A stretch of DNA of 64,000 nucleotides from Elysia chlorotica. Taxonomy: Eukaryota > Mollusca > Gastropoda > Plakobranchidae. The stretch covers positions 127,137 to 191,136 of the forward strand of contig RQTK01000798.1 of assembly GCA_003991915.1 (NCBI GenBank). The letters run 5' to 3'. The notes under the pieces are model-generated. The model was not told the DNA's origin. It saw only the letters and a program-made list of their open reading frames with translations, and searched no databases. The stretch's first letter is position 1, and each line of letters begins with the position of its first letter. This document shows positions 12,471-26,458 of the stretch, piece by piece. Position numbers and translations under genes: made by a program.

Positions 12471-13066
12471 AAGATTATAATGATAGTGTAATTGTTAACA
12501 TTGTAATTTAAATCGCAGTTTCTTTAGCTTTTCAAACATAGCGGTACTTTGCTTTTTTGCCCTATCGGGTAGGATATAACCTTCTTGTTATTTATATATA
12601 TTTATGTGCAAAAGAATTTTACTCCTGCGATTGTCGGTGAGGATTTCCTTGAGATATCTGTATTGATTGTGCGTGGCACTGTCTGCTTCGTGAACTGTTT
12701 GTTTGTCACACGTAGCGGCGTAGGTAGTACCAGCCTTGTCACGATATGAAGGGTGAGTGAGTTTGTTTTTACGACACGACAGCACAGTAACGGCTATATA
12801 GCAGCAATGAAGCCATAGATTTTGTCACCCCCGTTACGAAATGAAGGAGGGTGATGGGGAAAGGGGGGTGGGGGGTTGACAACATCCATGGCACCGTTGC
12901 TGCTATTGAATACTAAACGCTGTTCATTGGAATTTGGTGTCATACGATGTATAAAAGAATGGGCAATGTGAAATTTAAAAAAGCAGTTACCCATTTGCCC
13001 TTTGACAAAATTCAGTAAAAGTGGTCAATAGATACATTTAAAAACTGGAAAAAGAGGTAGGGGAAG

Positions 13067-13284
13067 ATTAAGAAGAAGAAAAAGAAGAAGAAGAAGAAGA
13101 AGAAGAAGAAGAAGAAGAAGAAGAAGAAGAAGAAGAAGAAGAAGAAGAAGAAGAAGAAGAAGAAGAAGAAGAAGAAGAAGAAGAAGAAGAAGAAGAAGAA
13201 GAAGAAGAAGAAGAAGAAGAAGAAGAAGAAGAAGATAAAGACAAGGAGGAGGAGGAGGAGGAGGAGGAGGAGGAGGAGGAGGAT
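13067..13284. repeat. (AAG)n followed by (GGA)n microsatellite
   Basis: About 55 AAG units pass into about 13 GGA units, giving a purine-only strand of some 200 bases with triplex-forming potential. Confidence 0.95.
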
Positions 13285-14490
13285 AAAACGAAGAAGAGAG
13301 AGAAGAGACTAGGATTAAAACGGTCGAGAGGGTGGAGAAGAAACTGAGGAAATTGGTCCTTAAAACAAATTTTTAAATGACGAATTATACAAGAAATAAA
13401 TCATCTACAACTACAAGTTGTAATGAAAGCTTCCATTTATTGACTAACATTATAAATATATTTATCTTAAAAATGTTACAGACATGATAAAAACTATGCA
13501 ATTTAGTGAAAGATTTAAACATCAGCGTTTCAACTTCTAATAGTTAGTTTAAACAATTTACCCTCAATATGTAATCCAACGAATCCTTCGTTAAGAAAAG
13601 GGATTGTGTTAGATAGATTGTTATGCTTCTTCTTTTTGATTCTCTGCGTCTTTATAATGTTCTAATTTCATCGTGAATGAAATTAATGTCATACATATTT
13701 ATTTAAATAAAGGAAGACTTACGGAGTATAGAAAAAGATTTCATCCAAACGAAATTTGTATAAATCTGACTTTTTCTCAGAGTGCGCTTTCCATATGACC
13801 AATCAGCGGACTTGATTGCCCTTCCAGTGAGAACGGAAACAAAATGTAGAGAGCTCAATTTGATTCAATGGAATTTAAAAGGCTTGATTCATAGAACATG
13901 CTATGAACGTGTCAAGTTGTCTGGAAACTATAAAAACAGATAACTTTTTAGGGGACGGGGATTTAAATGTCTATTCATATTGAAAGAAGAGCCATAATGG
14001 ATATAAAGTTTATGATGAAACACGATTGAAATATTGCTCTAAGATTTAAATAGCTCTATGTCGGTAAACAAACAAAAAATGTATGTTGCATTTTGCTCTA
14101 GTATGCGTTACTAATTATTTCATTATTTTTTTTACCTTTGTGTTTTATGTGTTGTTTTTGGTTTTTTTTATTATTATTCCCCATTTAAACTACCTTCTTC
14201 AACAGAAAGTTTAGATTACTTCACAAATACCAGTAACAAAAGTGTACTAAATTGTCGAGAGAAGGCAAGACAGACGGGTCCTTATTAAAAAAATTAATTT
14301 AAATTAGGGTAACTTTATTTCAGCTTCATAAACCCAACCTCAAACCTGCAATCTTTGAGAATTAAAAAAAAATAGTACTCAAAATGTTATGCTCTCTGGT
14401 GTCTCCAGGTTCCGTGGATCTAGAACGGTATTCGCATTAAAAATATTCATGCTTCCTTGTCTCTACCACCCTTCACTCACTCTCTCTCAA

Positions 14491-14568
<78 letters not shown>

Positions 14569-16554
14569 ATTCTCCTCTTTCTCATTTTATATTTCCCTCA
14601 ATATGTAAAATCGAAGTCTGTAGCTTTCTCCATCCCTTATCAGACGGGATACCATTGGGAAGAACGAGAGAGCGGATGACGCGGCGCACTCAGCTCTAAT
14701 GGCAGTGAAGATCAAAGTTGATCGAACCTGTTCAGTCGCACTTGATAAATTAATACCATGAAAAATGCGCATTGTGCGAGACAAGAGCGTTCATCCCAGC
14801 TAGAGCAAGTGTGCTTTGGTGAATTTGAGGACAGATCTGATAGGAAAATACGTCCGCTGTCTTTATAAACAGAGACTTTTTTATTGTATCAGTGTATGGA
14901 CCTTTGCACCTGTTACTAAGGTGTCTCTCAAATCCACTAATGATACTGCATATCCTAAATTAAAGGAGCACGTACGTTCAGTAGTAGTGAGCTTTGTCAG
15001 ATATGATGGAATGTGGGCTAATTTTTATAATTCAGAAGTATCTTTTTCTACTGGGTAGAAATAATGTTGTTGCGTTTGAATAAATAAAAAATATGAAAAA
15101 AGAGATTCCGCCATTATACTAACTAATCATCATTAGTAGCATTGTAGAAATAGTTCTGTTTTCTTTAGTCCTTCTATTTAGGCAATCGCTGTTTTTTAGC
15201 CAAACAAGAAGCAACATCCATCCAAGAGCCTAGTTTAAAGGGCCCCAGGTGTGGCGTGGTCCTACTACTACAATACAAGTGTTCTCGCCAGGCTTCTCCG
15301 TCTCTGTAAGGACCTCATAGTACCGACGGCTCCTGCTCTGACAGGATTATTGGCAGCAAAGCGTCTTCTAAGTGAATGGTAAACAGAATAAACCGTGTAA
15401 GCGTATCAGATTTATGCAGAATATTATCGAGGTGATGTATACCTTAGTATGCATTACATAGAAATAATATTAAAAGTGGTAAGTCCTTGGGTAGCATGGA
15501 TCGGTTTATGTTCTACCTGAAATTATCACGATGGCCACTCATGACACGACGTTAACTAAGCTGCTCCAATGCTCGCAACAAGTCGAAAATACACACGGCT
15601 TAACGTGATACATTCTCAGCATTAATGAAATAATAAAAAATTCATAATTGAAATTTTTAAAACGACAACAACTACAATAATACCAACAGCTGCAGCAATA
15701 AACAATTTCATTGCTCTTCAATAAAAATTATGAGCTTTAAAATTAATATTTCAAGTTTATCTTATTTCACCAACGCCCTTAGGGAATAGGGAAAAAGGGA
15801 GGGGTTAACCGCCTGATAGTTTATTCACATTGATTTCTCGCTGACTGCTCTCGTTGCGGGTTTGTGTATCTTCGATTTTGTCGATAGATGTGAAGGCTTT
15901 AACTTCACGGCTGCTTAAGCTCTGCCTTAATGATGTTGATTAGAGAGGAGGTTAAGCGTGCGTTCAGATCGTCATGTAACAGAAGAGTTACAAGAAACAC
16001 TTTATTTTGTCAATTAAAATTCATTCTTTTTTATGATTGTCAAGTAATACTGAAAGTTGATACAAGCTAAGAAACCTAGTGCTTGCGAACCAAAACCAAT
16101 GATGCAGCAACAGTTAAATTTCTTTCCCAATTAGACAGAGAAGATTAAAGTTGATGGGTACTGTCAATAATTCAGCTTTCCACTTATAGGGAGAAGAATA
16201 AATTAAGGCGTCCTATCTTAATACTGGATCACTTAGTTTAAACTTTAACTGCTGATTTTAAAGTACACACGCACACTCTATTATTATTTTTTAAATCAAC
16301 GTACTATGGGCAGCATTTCTAAACAGCAATCAAAGTTCAAAAATTTGAATACGAAAAAATAAAATGCATTAAATTTACTGGATTGGGGGGGGGGTATAGA
16401 ATTGTTTCCATGTTTTGCTTTTAATACCGCCATTGATTAAAGCGAAAACATTTACAGAAAGTTTTGACATTTCAAGAAAGGCCAAATAAATTAAGGTTGC
16501 ATGCTGGATCACAGATTTTCTCAGTATTTGCGCGTAATGTTGCTCTTTTGTTTT
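13285..16554. other. Intergenic DNA
   Basis: AT-rich DNA with (CT)n at 14497-14573. No domain, splice pattern or RNA gene was recognised. A more GC-rich patch at about 15230-15370 is unassigned. Confidence 0.4.
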
Positions 16555-16926
16555 CGTTTTGTTTGTTGTTGTTGTTTTTTCTTAACAGACAAAATTCCAC
16601 ATTTTAAGGCATTTTTATTATTGCATGATGGTTATTAGTTTATCTTTAACACAAGTTAAGCTCAATGGTTCAGTCGGGGCATAACCCTTCATGTTTCTAT
16701 AGTTCATATGAAAAGAAGCGACAACTGTCTTTCCGATTATCGTTTTGTTTGTTGTTGTTGTTTTTTCTTAACAGACAAAATTCCACATTTTAAGGCATTT
16801 TCATTATTGCATGATGGTTATTAGTTTATCTTTAACACAAGTTAAGCTCAATGGTTCAGTCGGGGCATAACCCTTCATGTTTGTATAGTTCATATGAAAA
16901 GAAGCGACAACTGTCTTTCCGATTAT
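16555..16926. repeat. Tandem duplication, 2 x 186 bp
   Basis: Copies 16555-16740 and 16741-16926 are directly adjacent and differ at only two positions that I can see. A recent duplication of non-coding DNA. Confidence 0.92.
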
Positions 16927-17324
16927 TTTCTATTCTAACTGTTAAATTTAGATGAATATAGGTTACTGTTAACCATCATCCGAATGTGTTTTTGTTCTGT
17001 TAATTTTACCTTTGCTTTAAAAGGCTTGGGAAGGTCACGCGTGTGACAAAATAATGGTGCACGGTTTCACGTTAAAAGCATAAAGTCATATGAATATGTA
17101 ATAATATCACACAGTAACATCAAAACATTGTGCATAAGCTTGTTTGCTCAGGCCACATTACATTATTGTGATGAGCAGTAAATCTCACTGCCAGCGTTCA
17201 TTATGCTAAACGCTGAAAAACGAGAGTAAAATTACCACCATAAAAGTTTATGTTAACAATTATTTGAAACCCAATATTACAACAACAAAGTATTAACCTT
17301 TGACTCTGTTGTTTTGTTACCTGC

Positions 17325-17437
17325 CTTTCCTCGGTTACATTTCTTTGATAAGCTCGAAAATAATAGTCAATTAGTCATGACTTTCCTCCGGTTACATTTC
17401 TTTGATAAGCTCGAAAATAATAGTCAATTAGTCATGA
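17325..17437. repeat. Tandem duplication, 2 x about 56 bp
   Basis: Copies 17325-17380 and 17381-17437 both run from CTTTCCTC to GTCATGA. They differ by a single inserted C. Confidence 0.9.
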
Positions 17438-17616
17438 CTTATAGAGGTATTAGTAAAATGTCAGGGATGTTATACAATTTGTAATACACAAGAAGCAAGG
17501 TCTTGACATTATACATGCTTAAGCTGTCGATGAGACTCGTCTTCTTTCAGCCCTTAGACAAAAGTCACACTGCGTCCCTTTTCTGGTTTTATTTTTTTCC
17601 CATATTCAAATATTCC

Positions 17617-17661
17617 ATATCAATCTATCTATCAATCTATCAATCTATCTATCTACCTATA

Positions 17662-17744
<83 letters not shown>

Positions 17745-17746
17745 AT
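17617..17746. repeat. (ATCT)n microsatellite
   Basis: About 30 tetranucleotide units with a few imperfect ones at both ends. Confidence 0.95.
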
Positions 17747-18228
17747 TTGCTTACCTATCTGTCTATCTCGTTCCCCCTGTCTGTGCCTGTTCGCCTTATA
17801 ACCATGTTTCGTTAACCCGTATTACTGCTTCTGCTATTGTCCTCTGTCTTTCTCTTTTTTCTCTCCTCTTGTTCTTTTCTCGTCTCGATTATTTTCCATA
17901 TCTCTCAGCAAACCAAAGCGTGCCTTTTATCCTGACTCTTCGCAATTCTCTATACTCTTCCCTGAGAGAAAGCAGCAAAGAAGACATGAAACGCTATAGC
18001 TTGAAATAACTCGTTTTATTAGTATCCGACACGAAGGACTCTGTGATATACTCAGGCACTTCACACATCGATCACAAACGATGAAGTGAATGTTCGAAAT
18101 AATGATATTCTCTATGCTCTCTCCCCCATTTATGTTTGATGATTTATAAATGAAGTTGTTACAGAGTGGTATATTCATTTAAAAAATCTCAATGCTTAGA
18201 GTGATACGGCTAGCATGGACAGTTAAAA

Positions 18229-18438
18229 GTTGATTTGGTTTAACGTCCAACATCAGCATTATATAGGCTGTGTTGTGGACACAAGACTGAAGCCTGACAA
18301 TTTTATGTGCTGCCACACACGAGATAGGGCGGAGACACCATGACTTCTGTATCAGTAGGGGGCGAAATCAGCAGAGTCGAACCACGGACCTCCTGCGTCG
18401 GAAGCCGATGTTCTACTCCAGGGCTACCGCCCCTCACC
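18229..18438 (-). mobile_element. tRNA-headed SINE, near full length, minus strand
   Basis: Read on the minus strand, it starts with a tRNA-like head carrying box A (GGTAGCCCTGGAGTAGAAC) and box B (GGTTCGACTC). It passes through a conserved body (TGTGTGGCAGCACATAAAAT) and ends in GATGTTGGACGTTAAACC. The same body and tail occur at 44.1, 52.2, 53.0, 54.8 and 61.9 kb. Confidence 0.85.
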
Positions 18439-20570
18439 AAACAAGTGTTTAACTGGAAACTAATGTTTGAAAATAGTGAGCAGAGCCAGCACTCCAAAAC
18501 CTAAGCGCTTAAGTAGAAATCTAAGATGGATTATTCGTTTAGATTGTTTTTCTAATTGTGAATTAGTTAATAAAGCCGTTCCACAAAAAGCAATACGCGG
18601 CCTTTATTCCAATATAAAAAAACACCCCCGTCGCGCAAGTTAGAACTATGAGGATGGAGTTTTCAAGCTTATCTACCAGCGGTGTGAGGTTCGAACCAGC
18701 GAAGAATGTCTTGGAAGATACAGAATAAAAGACAAAATCTCTTCCACTCCTGAATGCATAAACATTATCTTCATAACTTTCATCTTTCCAACGACTTGTG
18801 TATATTTATGTTACGATTTCCTAACCGAATGGTAATCCAAGATTATTCATTCAAGGTCCTACTAGCGCAACCGTAGCAACGGGGCTGTTTCCCACTTTCA
18901 TTTCTGAACAAAGCAAGTTTTATTGTATCCTAACGTCTCTATCAGAACCAGATGTATTAGTTTCACAGGTAACAAGTATACAAAACTAACGGATAAAAAA
19001 TGCCTTTACAAACATGCATCTCTAAACCTTTTCTAATCAACTTGAGTTAATATCCCTTAAGCACCATAAATTTGTTCAATTTATGCTATTCCATTCATTG
19101 TATCGTGTCGAGATAAACATGCAATGAAAACTCACATTTTCCCATTATTTTCTGTAACTTGGAACTTGCTGTACAAATTATATTTTCTATTCTTAAATTC
19201 ATGCCCCGTCTTTTGGATTTACTATAACCGCATATAGAGAGACTGTGCCTGTTGAAATTAATTTCCGAGCTCAGATTTCCTGCTCGCCAGGCTAGTCTCT
19301 AAGGCATTACCGAATGAGCCACTGGTACTCCTGAGAAATTATTAACGAGAATAGCACACTTATGCTGTAGCTTATTGAACCTTTTAATCGAAATTCGGAA
19401 AGATCATACATGACGAGCCGTGTCAACGGTAAAACCTGCATCTAAACCTTAGACAGACTCCACTGATGCGAGTTTTGCTTGTTTTGTAAGGTTCCTGTTA
19501 GGACTATAATTATAGTTAGCCTACAATATGACAATATCTGGCTTAGCTCACAACTGATGAAAGGGGGGGGGGAGCTAAGTTTAGTTCGAAAGGGTACAAT
19601 TTAGTTCAATGTTTGTTCCACGTAAAAACTCTTCATGAGTAAGATGAAGAGTTTGTGGTTTTTCAAGGCTAAAGCTAAACCGCAAGTCGACTCAGACATG
19701 AGGTTGCTACACTGTCTTCGACAGCTTGTGGTTTGTGGCATCGCGAAACAAATTTACTCTTGAACATTTTTGTAATGCAGTGACCGCATATCAATCAAAA
19801 AAAGTATAGACAATAGAAAACTTCAAAATTCAGTTTTTTTTTGCAAATCTATTAGAAAGTGTCGTTAACTTAGGAGTAGAGAAGACATTTGACTTTTTCC
19901 CTTGTTAATAGCTATGACATCTTGAAAGGGCATAGTAGGTATCACATCAAACGTCGAAAATGTGATGCCTCTTATCATTTCCTTTTGACATTTGAATGTT
20001 TATTATCTTAAATTAGTATTTTGGTCTTAGTCTTCATAACAATAGATGTTTAGAGTTGCCTTTGGTTTTAGCAACAAATGGACGATTTTTTTTTAATGTG
20101 TTACATGTATGAAGTAAAATAAGAGAGTGTATGTCAGAGATAGAGGGGGGAGAGGAAGAGAGAAATACAGAGAGAGAGAGAGAAAGAGAGACAGAGAGAG
20201 AAGTAAAGGATGTATTACCCAAAACGTAGACATAAAAAGCATAGCTACATTCTAATCAGAGAATAACAAACAGAAAAAAAAACAAAGGGGGAAATAGAAT
20301 GAAAAATGAAGGTAAGTATGAAACGAGATAGAATGGTGCAGTGACATAGATGGAGACAAAATTATGGGGGGAAAATGTTATCACGGTTGCCTCTAAGTGT
20401 TGCATCAATCGAAAACACTTAGCAAACCTGGTTAGATGCACAAGTCGAAACAAACCGACCTGACATTTCATGCCATGCATTAAGTTGTACCTTTTTCATT
20501 TCTGTTTTAAAGAGAAATAGGTTCTTTACGGAAAGAAAAAAGTGAGGAGAGACACACAAAAAAAGAGATA
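18439..20570. other. Intergenic DNA
   Basis: AT-rich DNA with short G runs (19564) and GA-rich tracts (20160-20200). No gene was recognised. Confidence 0.4.
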
Positions 20571-20573
20571 GAG

Positions 20574-20577
<4 letters not shown>

Positions 20578-20614
<37 letters not shown>
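20578..20614. repeat. (GA)n microsatellite
   Basis: About 18 GA units, shortly upstream of an AAT array. Confidence 0.9.
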
Positions 20615-20617
<3 letters not shown>

Positions 20618-20693
20618 TGATAGGGGTAAAAATGTATTTAAAAAAAATTAGTCCACTTAACATTTCAAGTCAATATTCAAATGTATTACATAA

Positions 20694-20830
<137 letters not shown>

Positions 20831-20984
20831 TGGCAATAACAATCGTAATATCGCTTAATTTTTCTAATTACTTACCCAGATTGTGACAGTCACATAAAGA
20901 ACTCCTCTTTGAAAGTGAAAAAAACCACATAAAATACTGTCCTATCGAGGTACTATTGACAAATAAACTTCAGCAGGTGAAAGC

Positions 20985-21318
20985 AATTAACCACGTCAAG
21001 AAGTCCATCAGTGTTTGTGTTAGGACAGCACTGTACCTCCCATCTAGATGAGGTGTTATCGCTGAGACCTTAAGGCGACAGCCGCAGATGTTGTAAGCCA
21101 CAAAATAAAATGTGAAGCGATGGAGGATAGAGGAGGCAGCAACCATCCCCGGTTTCCAGGCACCACAAGTCCCTGGGAGATAGGCTAAATCACAGTCATC
21201 CCAGCCAGCTTCCTGCGCCTGGTACTAACTAGATCTAGAGCGATGAGGAGGCGCGACGTGCAAACCCCTGTCGTGAGCAGAGACCTGGCAGCACGTCCTC
21301 GCTCCGCTACCATCCGCA
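20985..21318. other. Unidentified GC-rich segment ending in an assembly gap
   Basis: This stretch is much richer in GC than its neighbours and runs straight into 397 undetermined bases. On the minus strand a short frame rich in Arg and Leu stays open up to the gap. It could be the end of a transposable element or an exon. I cannot tell which. Confidence 0.3.
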
Positions 21319-21715
21319 NNNNNNNNNNNNNNNNNNNNNNNNNNNNNNNNNNNNNNNNNNNNNNNNNNNNNNNNNNNNNNNNNNNNNNNNNNNNNNNNNN
21401 NNNNNNNNNNNNNNNNNNNNNNNNNNNNNNNNNNNNNNNNNNNNNNNNNNNNNNNNNNNNNNNNNNNNNNNNNNNNNNNNNNNNNNNNNNNNNNNNNNNN
21501 NNNNNNNNNNNNNNNNNNNNNNNNNNNNNNNNNNNNNNNNNNNNNNNNNNNNNNNNNNNNNNNNNNNNNNNNNNNNNNNNNNNNNNNNNNNNNNNNNNNN
21601 NNNNNNNNNNNNNNNNNNNNNNNNNNNNNNNNNNNNNNNNNNNNNNNNNNNNNNNNNNNNNNNNNNNNNNNNNNNNNNNNNNNNNNNNNNNNNNNNNNNN
21701 NNNNNNNNNNNNNNN
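21319..21715. other. Assembly gap (397 N)
   Basis: Undetermined bases. The sequence on the right is a (GTA)n array and on the left a GC-rich unique segment, so the gap does not simply span a repeat. Confidence 0.95.
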
Positions 21716-21865
<150 letters not shown>

Positions 21866-23322
21866 TGGGAGAGGAACAGAGACACATTGAGTGACAAATA
21901 GACAAAATACAGACAGATAGACAGACAGAATGAAGCAAATAATGAGAGTGAGCAACTTATCTTGCTGGGTAGCAGAATTCCTAAGGCTTCTGAGATGCCG
22001 GTACACAGATAATTTAAGAATGGCAGGAATCTTAGTAGCCTCCCCTGCTGTTTGTTCCTGATTTTTGCGACTTCCTGTCGACAGTGGGCGTCAAAAGGCG
22101 AGTCCCCTTGGGACAAGTGTCGAGATGGGAGGTCGGCACTTGTTAACCGCGAGATTGGGAGTAATTTGATATTAGACCTTGAATACCATATTAGTTGGCA
22201 ATAAGTTACCGGAAAATTGAGAACGCGCAAGAGAAACAAGGCAATGTTTCTCGTCTTTCTTTCCCTTTCCCTAAAATTGGTGAATAGTTGATATATATAT
22301 ATATATAATTGGCTGTGTCTCAAACTTACATATGCGATCAAATTTTAAAGTAAAATTACAAATGAATTTTAGAGTCATAAAACTAATAATACCAAATGCC
22401 TTATCAATTTTTAACGAAAATTAACAAATTAATAAAACTAAAAATGTATTTTTTTAAACGAACAGACACAACAATATTACTGCTTCCTCCCATTCCTTGA
22501 ACAACAATCCAGTCGAAAGTGCTATAAATTTTGATTCTTTTTATTTTCTAAGTGGGTGCGCAATTTTTAAAACGCTTGGTTAATTATTAATTTTGTTTAT
22601 TAATTATTGCGCCTACTTTAATTTGATGCAACCTCTTCAAGCAAACATATTAATTTCCTAAAATTATAGATCCTGAAGATACACAATTTTGAATTCAGCA
22701 CAGTTTAAATTTAGCTGTAATACTTTAGTTTTGTCCATCCTACAGTCCCAACGAATTTCGTGGGTTCCCAGCTAGTTAATAATAAATTGGTTTACTGTTA
22801 GATCAACGACGTAATTTTTTAGGGTGATAAACAAAATTAAATATATACAAAGAATGTTGGAATTTTAAGTACAACATGGGAGAGTCAAATAAATCCATTA
22901 GGTGGGTATACTTAAAACAAGTAGAATAATAACCTGAAAAGGGATATAAATAGGAACTTTTTGGTAGGCCTTTCACCTGACATGACATGATATTTAGCAA
23001 GTGTACTGATAAGTCATTACCGTATCGTAGGTCATCCCTCTCTGGTTGGTTACCGCGTCATTATCGCCTCCTACACAGATTTCTATGGATATTTTTGAGA
23101 CTTCATGTAACTATCATGATCCTTCTCAATAAATAAATGAATGCGCTGGGCTTAGCCTCGTATTTTACCAATATAATTGGGTTGTTTTTTTTTTATTAAT
23201 ATAGACGTAGTTTTTTTATATGATAAGCTCTAGGTGTATTGTTTATTTAGAATGGCATAGTAGTAATAATGTCAGAAAATAGCGTTTTTTATATTTTTCT
23301 CTTGAGGAGAGTCAGAGCTCTT

Positions 23323-23325
<3 letters not shown>
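21866..23325. other. Intergenic DNA
   Basis: The patch at 21960-22170 has higher GC and stays open on the minus strand, but no splice-bounded exon or domain is evident. The rest is AT-rich without features. Confidence 0.35.
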
Positions 23326-23326
<1 letters not shown>

Positions 23327-23394
<68 letters not shown>

Positions 23395-23425
23395 CCCCTC
23401 TCTCTCTCTATCTCCCCCCCCTCAC
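23327..23425. repeat. (CT)n microsatellite
   Basis: Long CT array with short C-run interruptions towards its right end. Confidence 0.93.
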
Positions 23426-24049
23426 TCTGTCTCTTTCTTTCTCTATAATTCACGTTTACGGGGGTCTTATACGTTTTCTCTCAAAAAATTTCCTTTTTAA
23501 TTTTTCTTAAACTGATTATTTCATTAAGTACCTTTTTTGTCAGATAATCAGGACTAGATCCATTTGTTTTAGTTACTAATTTTCTATTATTATTATTATT
23601 AGTTTTTGGCTAACCTCCTCATTATGTTCCCTGCATTCGAAAAGTTGCTTAACTTATTCCATGATCAAAATCGAACGCCAGATTTTTTTTAATTTTGATT
23701 TTCCGCATCTGGCAAACAATGAAGTCCTTATGGATTATGGATCACCTTGGATCTTAAATGCCAAAGACGTTGCAGAGTTCTTGTATTGTGTTTTGGCAGG
23801 GAAAAGTGTCCTTTTCACTCGCCTAATTGATATGACTTATATGAGAGAAATTTAAAAAGAAGTCAAGACTCTAAAATAGCCCCGACCAGCTGGGCTTGTT
23901 GTTGTTTTCAGGTAACAAAAAAATATTAGAGGGTCTTAATTAAACATCCCCTCCCCACTGCTCTGCTGAACATTAAATATGAATGGACTTTTTTTTTACT
24001 TTAAGCCGTGGTTCTAGGTTGTTTTTTTTATCATAATCCTTGAAGTGAA

Positions 24050-24119
<70 letters not shown>
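24050..24119. repeat. (CT)n microsatellite
   Basis: CT array. A second array lies at 24483-24552. Confidence 0.93.
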
Positions 24120-24123
<4 letters not shown>

Positions 24124-24478
24124 GGTTGTGTATGTCAGCCTTGCATAAAATAAAACTTGCACTTTCGATTGATTGTTATCTTTACAATATGAACTGTAAT
24201 TTTGGATAAATTATATTAACCCTGATATAAATATGTGGTAAAATTTAGACTAAATTACCTATCTACAAAAAAAATCAGCACAAATTATCAAACTGAAACC
24301 TCGTTTATAAATAAAAGTTACTCAAAAACTACATAAATTGGGTGAAAGGACTGAGAGAGCAAATCGAAAGTGATGTTACCATTTTGTTATCTTTTTCTTG
24401 GACATTGTAAAATTATATTTTTTAGTCATGTTTGTTAAGGGTGAAAAGCCCAACGAACCAATAAACATCAATCAATCA

Positions 24479-24482
<4 letters not shown>

Positions 24483-24559
<77 letters not shown>

Positions 24560-24575
24560 CTCTCTTTCTCTCTCT
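24483..24575. repeat. (CT)n microsatellite
   Basis: CT array with a few TATC and TTTC units. AT-rich DNA without genes lies between this array and about 25.5 kb. Confidence 0.93.
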
Positions 24576-25612
24576 CATTTCTGTCTCTTCTATACTCGCT
24601 TTGTAATCTTGTATGATTCGTTATCTAGGGTGAAATTCTCTTTACAGCTTAATAATGTGCATCTTAAGTATTAGAAAAAAAGTCACTTAGTATAATGTTA
24701 TTTTACAAAGCTAAAAATTATACTTCAGAAAAATAGCCATTCTTTTTATTTTCATATAGACCTATGAATTTTTTGTAGTAATAATATTGGCAAATTATTA
24801 TTAATCGGACTGAAAACTATAAAATAACAGCATAAAAATAAACCGATACAAACATTTATTTTATTTAAAGTATTAAGGTTCTTGATCGCAATACTTTTAT
24901 TAGAATAAACAAAAAATGTGTAAAACAATTAATATCGATGAAGATAATCTTTGACTGCCAAAATCGAAAAGTTCTTAAAAGTTTTAGGTCTTTGACATTG
25001 TTAGGGATAATCAATAATTATCATAATCGATCAATTTGTCAGGTACAATCAATTCTAATTAATCTTCGAATCATGAAACCCAAGAAGACAACCGTAATAT
25101 CCTAATATCGTATGTGTACACCTCCTTCTTTAGCCTGTCAATAAATAAACCATCCTATCCTATCATCGGCAGCCTGCACTTTATACCTCAGTGAAATGTT
25201 ATCCCTAAACATGTAAGTGCAGTGTTAAAGGCATCTCCTTTGTCAAGGACAAACATAAATTCCAGCCCTCTTAAGTTGTTGTTGGGTTGTTGTTTTTTTA
25301 ATGGAAATAATTATTGTATTTTGTAAGTTTGCCCGAGAGTCGGTTTTATTTTTTGTTTTGTTTGTTTGGTTGGTGGGTTGGTTGGTTGGTTGGTTGGTCG
25401 GTTGGCTATTTATTTTATGCTGGATGAAGAAGACAGAATATAATTACAGCACAGTCCAAAATTATGAATAAGACAATTTAAAATCTTAATAGCATTATTT
25501 TATAAAGAGTGGTGTTAGTTTTGACTTTATTAATAGGTCTTGTTCTCAACCAGTGTGTCAGGTCATAAACCAGGTATATGGTTACGTCAATGGGTCAGTT
25601 CCGCCCCCACAG

Positions 25613-25648
25613 ATGGCTGCACTGTGGAGATCCTCCATCATCGCAAAG
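25613..25648 (+). other. Possible small start exon (low confidence)
   Basis: An acceptor-like GTTCCGCCCCCACAG is followed by ATG and 12 codons (MAALWRSSIIAK), then a donor-like AAAG|GTAAAC at 25649. The segment is GC-richer than its surroundings. No partner exon was identified, so it may be chance. Confidence 0.25.
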
Positions 25649-26014
25649 GTAAACAATTCACAAGGTCTTCCCGTGTTTTCTGGTAATCTCATTAACGTCA
25701 GGCAGCCAGAGGGAAGCCCCAGTGAGAGACGGTGGGTGGAGTTTCTATTTATAGAAATCAGAGAAAATGTAGGTTACATTGAAATATTATTGATCGCTTT
25801 TGTTAACTCTGGGTATTAGATTTATACCTAGTCGTTATGATTTTCTGTCTTCTTAAATGGGTTCTGTAAATCTTTTTGATTATTATGCGCAGCTCATTAT
25901 ATACACAACTTGACGGTTATGTAAGCTTTAATCAAATAATCATATAGTCTAATCGTTGTTTTTATACCTTTCTTCCATCCAACCTTTGTGCTCTCTCCCT
26001 CTTGGTGTGTGTGT

Positions 26015-26035
26015 GTGTGTGTGTGTCTATGTCTC

Positions 26036-26082
<47 letters not shown>
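26015..26082. repeat. (TG)n then (CT)n microsatellites
   Basis: A TG run (about 26005-26026) is followed by a CT run (about 26040-26081). Confidence 0.85.
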
Positions 26083-26084
<2 letters not shown>

Positions 26085-26343
26085 TGCTCGCCCTATCCAT
26101 CTATCCCTTCCGCTCTCACTGTTTCTCTCTTTCTCTGTAATTTACTTGATAGTACATGTAAAGAGACCTGCGTAGTGTTTTCGAGAGATATGGTATGAAA
26201 AGCAAAATTAAATTTTGTCTATGAGTTTGAATCATTTCGTGTATGGCATTTTTTGTTTGGCTCAGAGTTTTGTTTAAGCATACATGTAGTTGCTTTTGCA
26301 GGTATGCGCCATTTATGAAGCTTCTTATGATAACTCTTCTGCT

Positions 26344-26458
26344 TATAGCTCAATTTGTATCTATATAAATTATCCAAATTACATCATATTAATATTTTTA
26401 AAGCTCAATTTGAATAGCTATATAAATTATCCAAATTACATGATATTCATATTCTTAA
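26344..26458. repeat. Tandem duplication, 2 x about 55 bp
   Basis: Two adjacent copies share AGCTCAATTTG, then TATATAAATTATCCAAATTA. They have several substitutions. Confidence 0.8.

Noticed and set aside
25376..25402. (GGTT)n as telomere-like repeat
   Set aside because: It is a short GGTTG/GGTTGGTT simple repeat, not TTAGGG.
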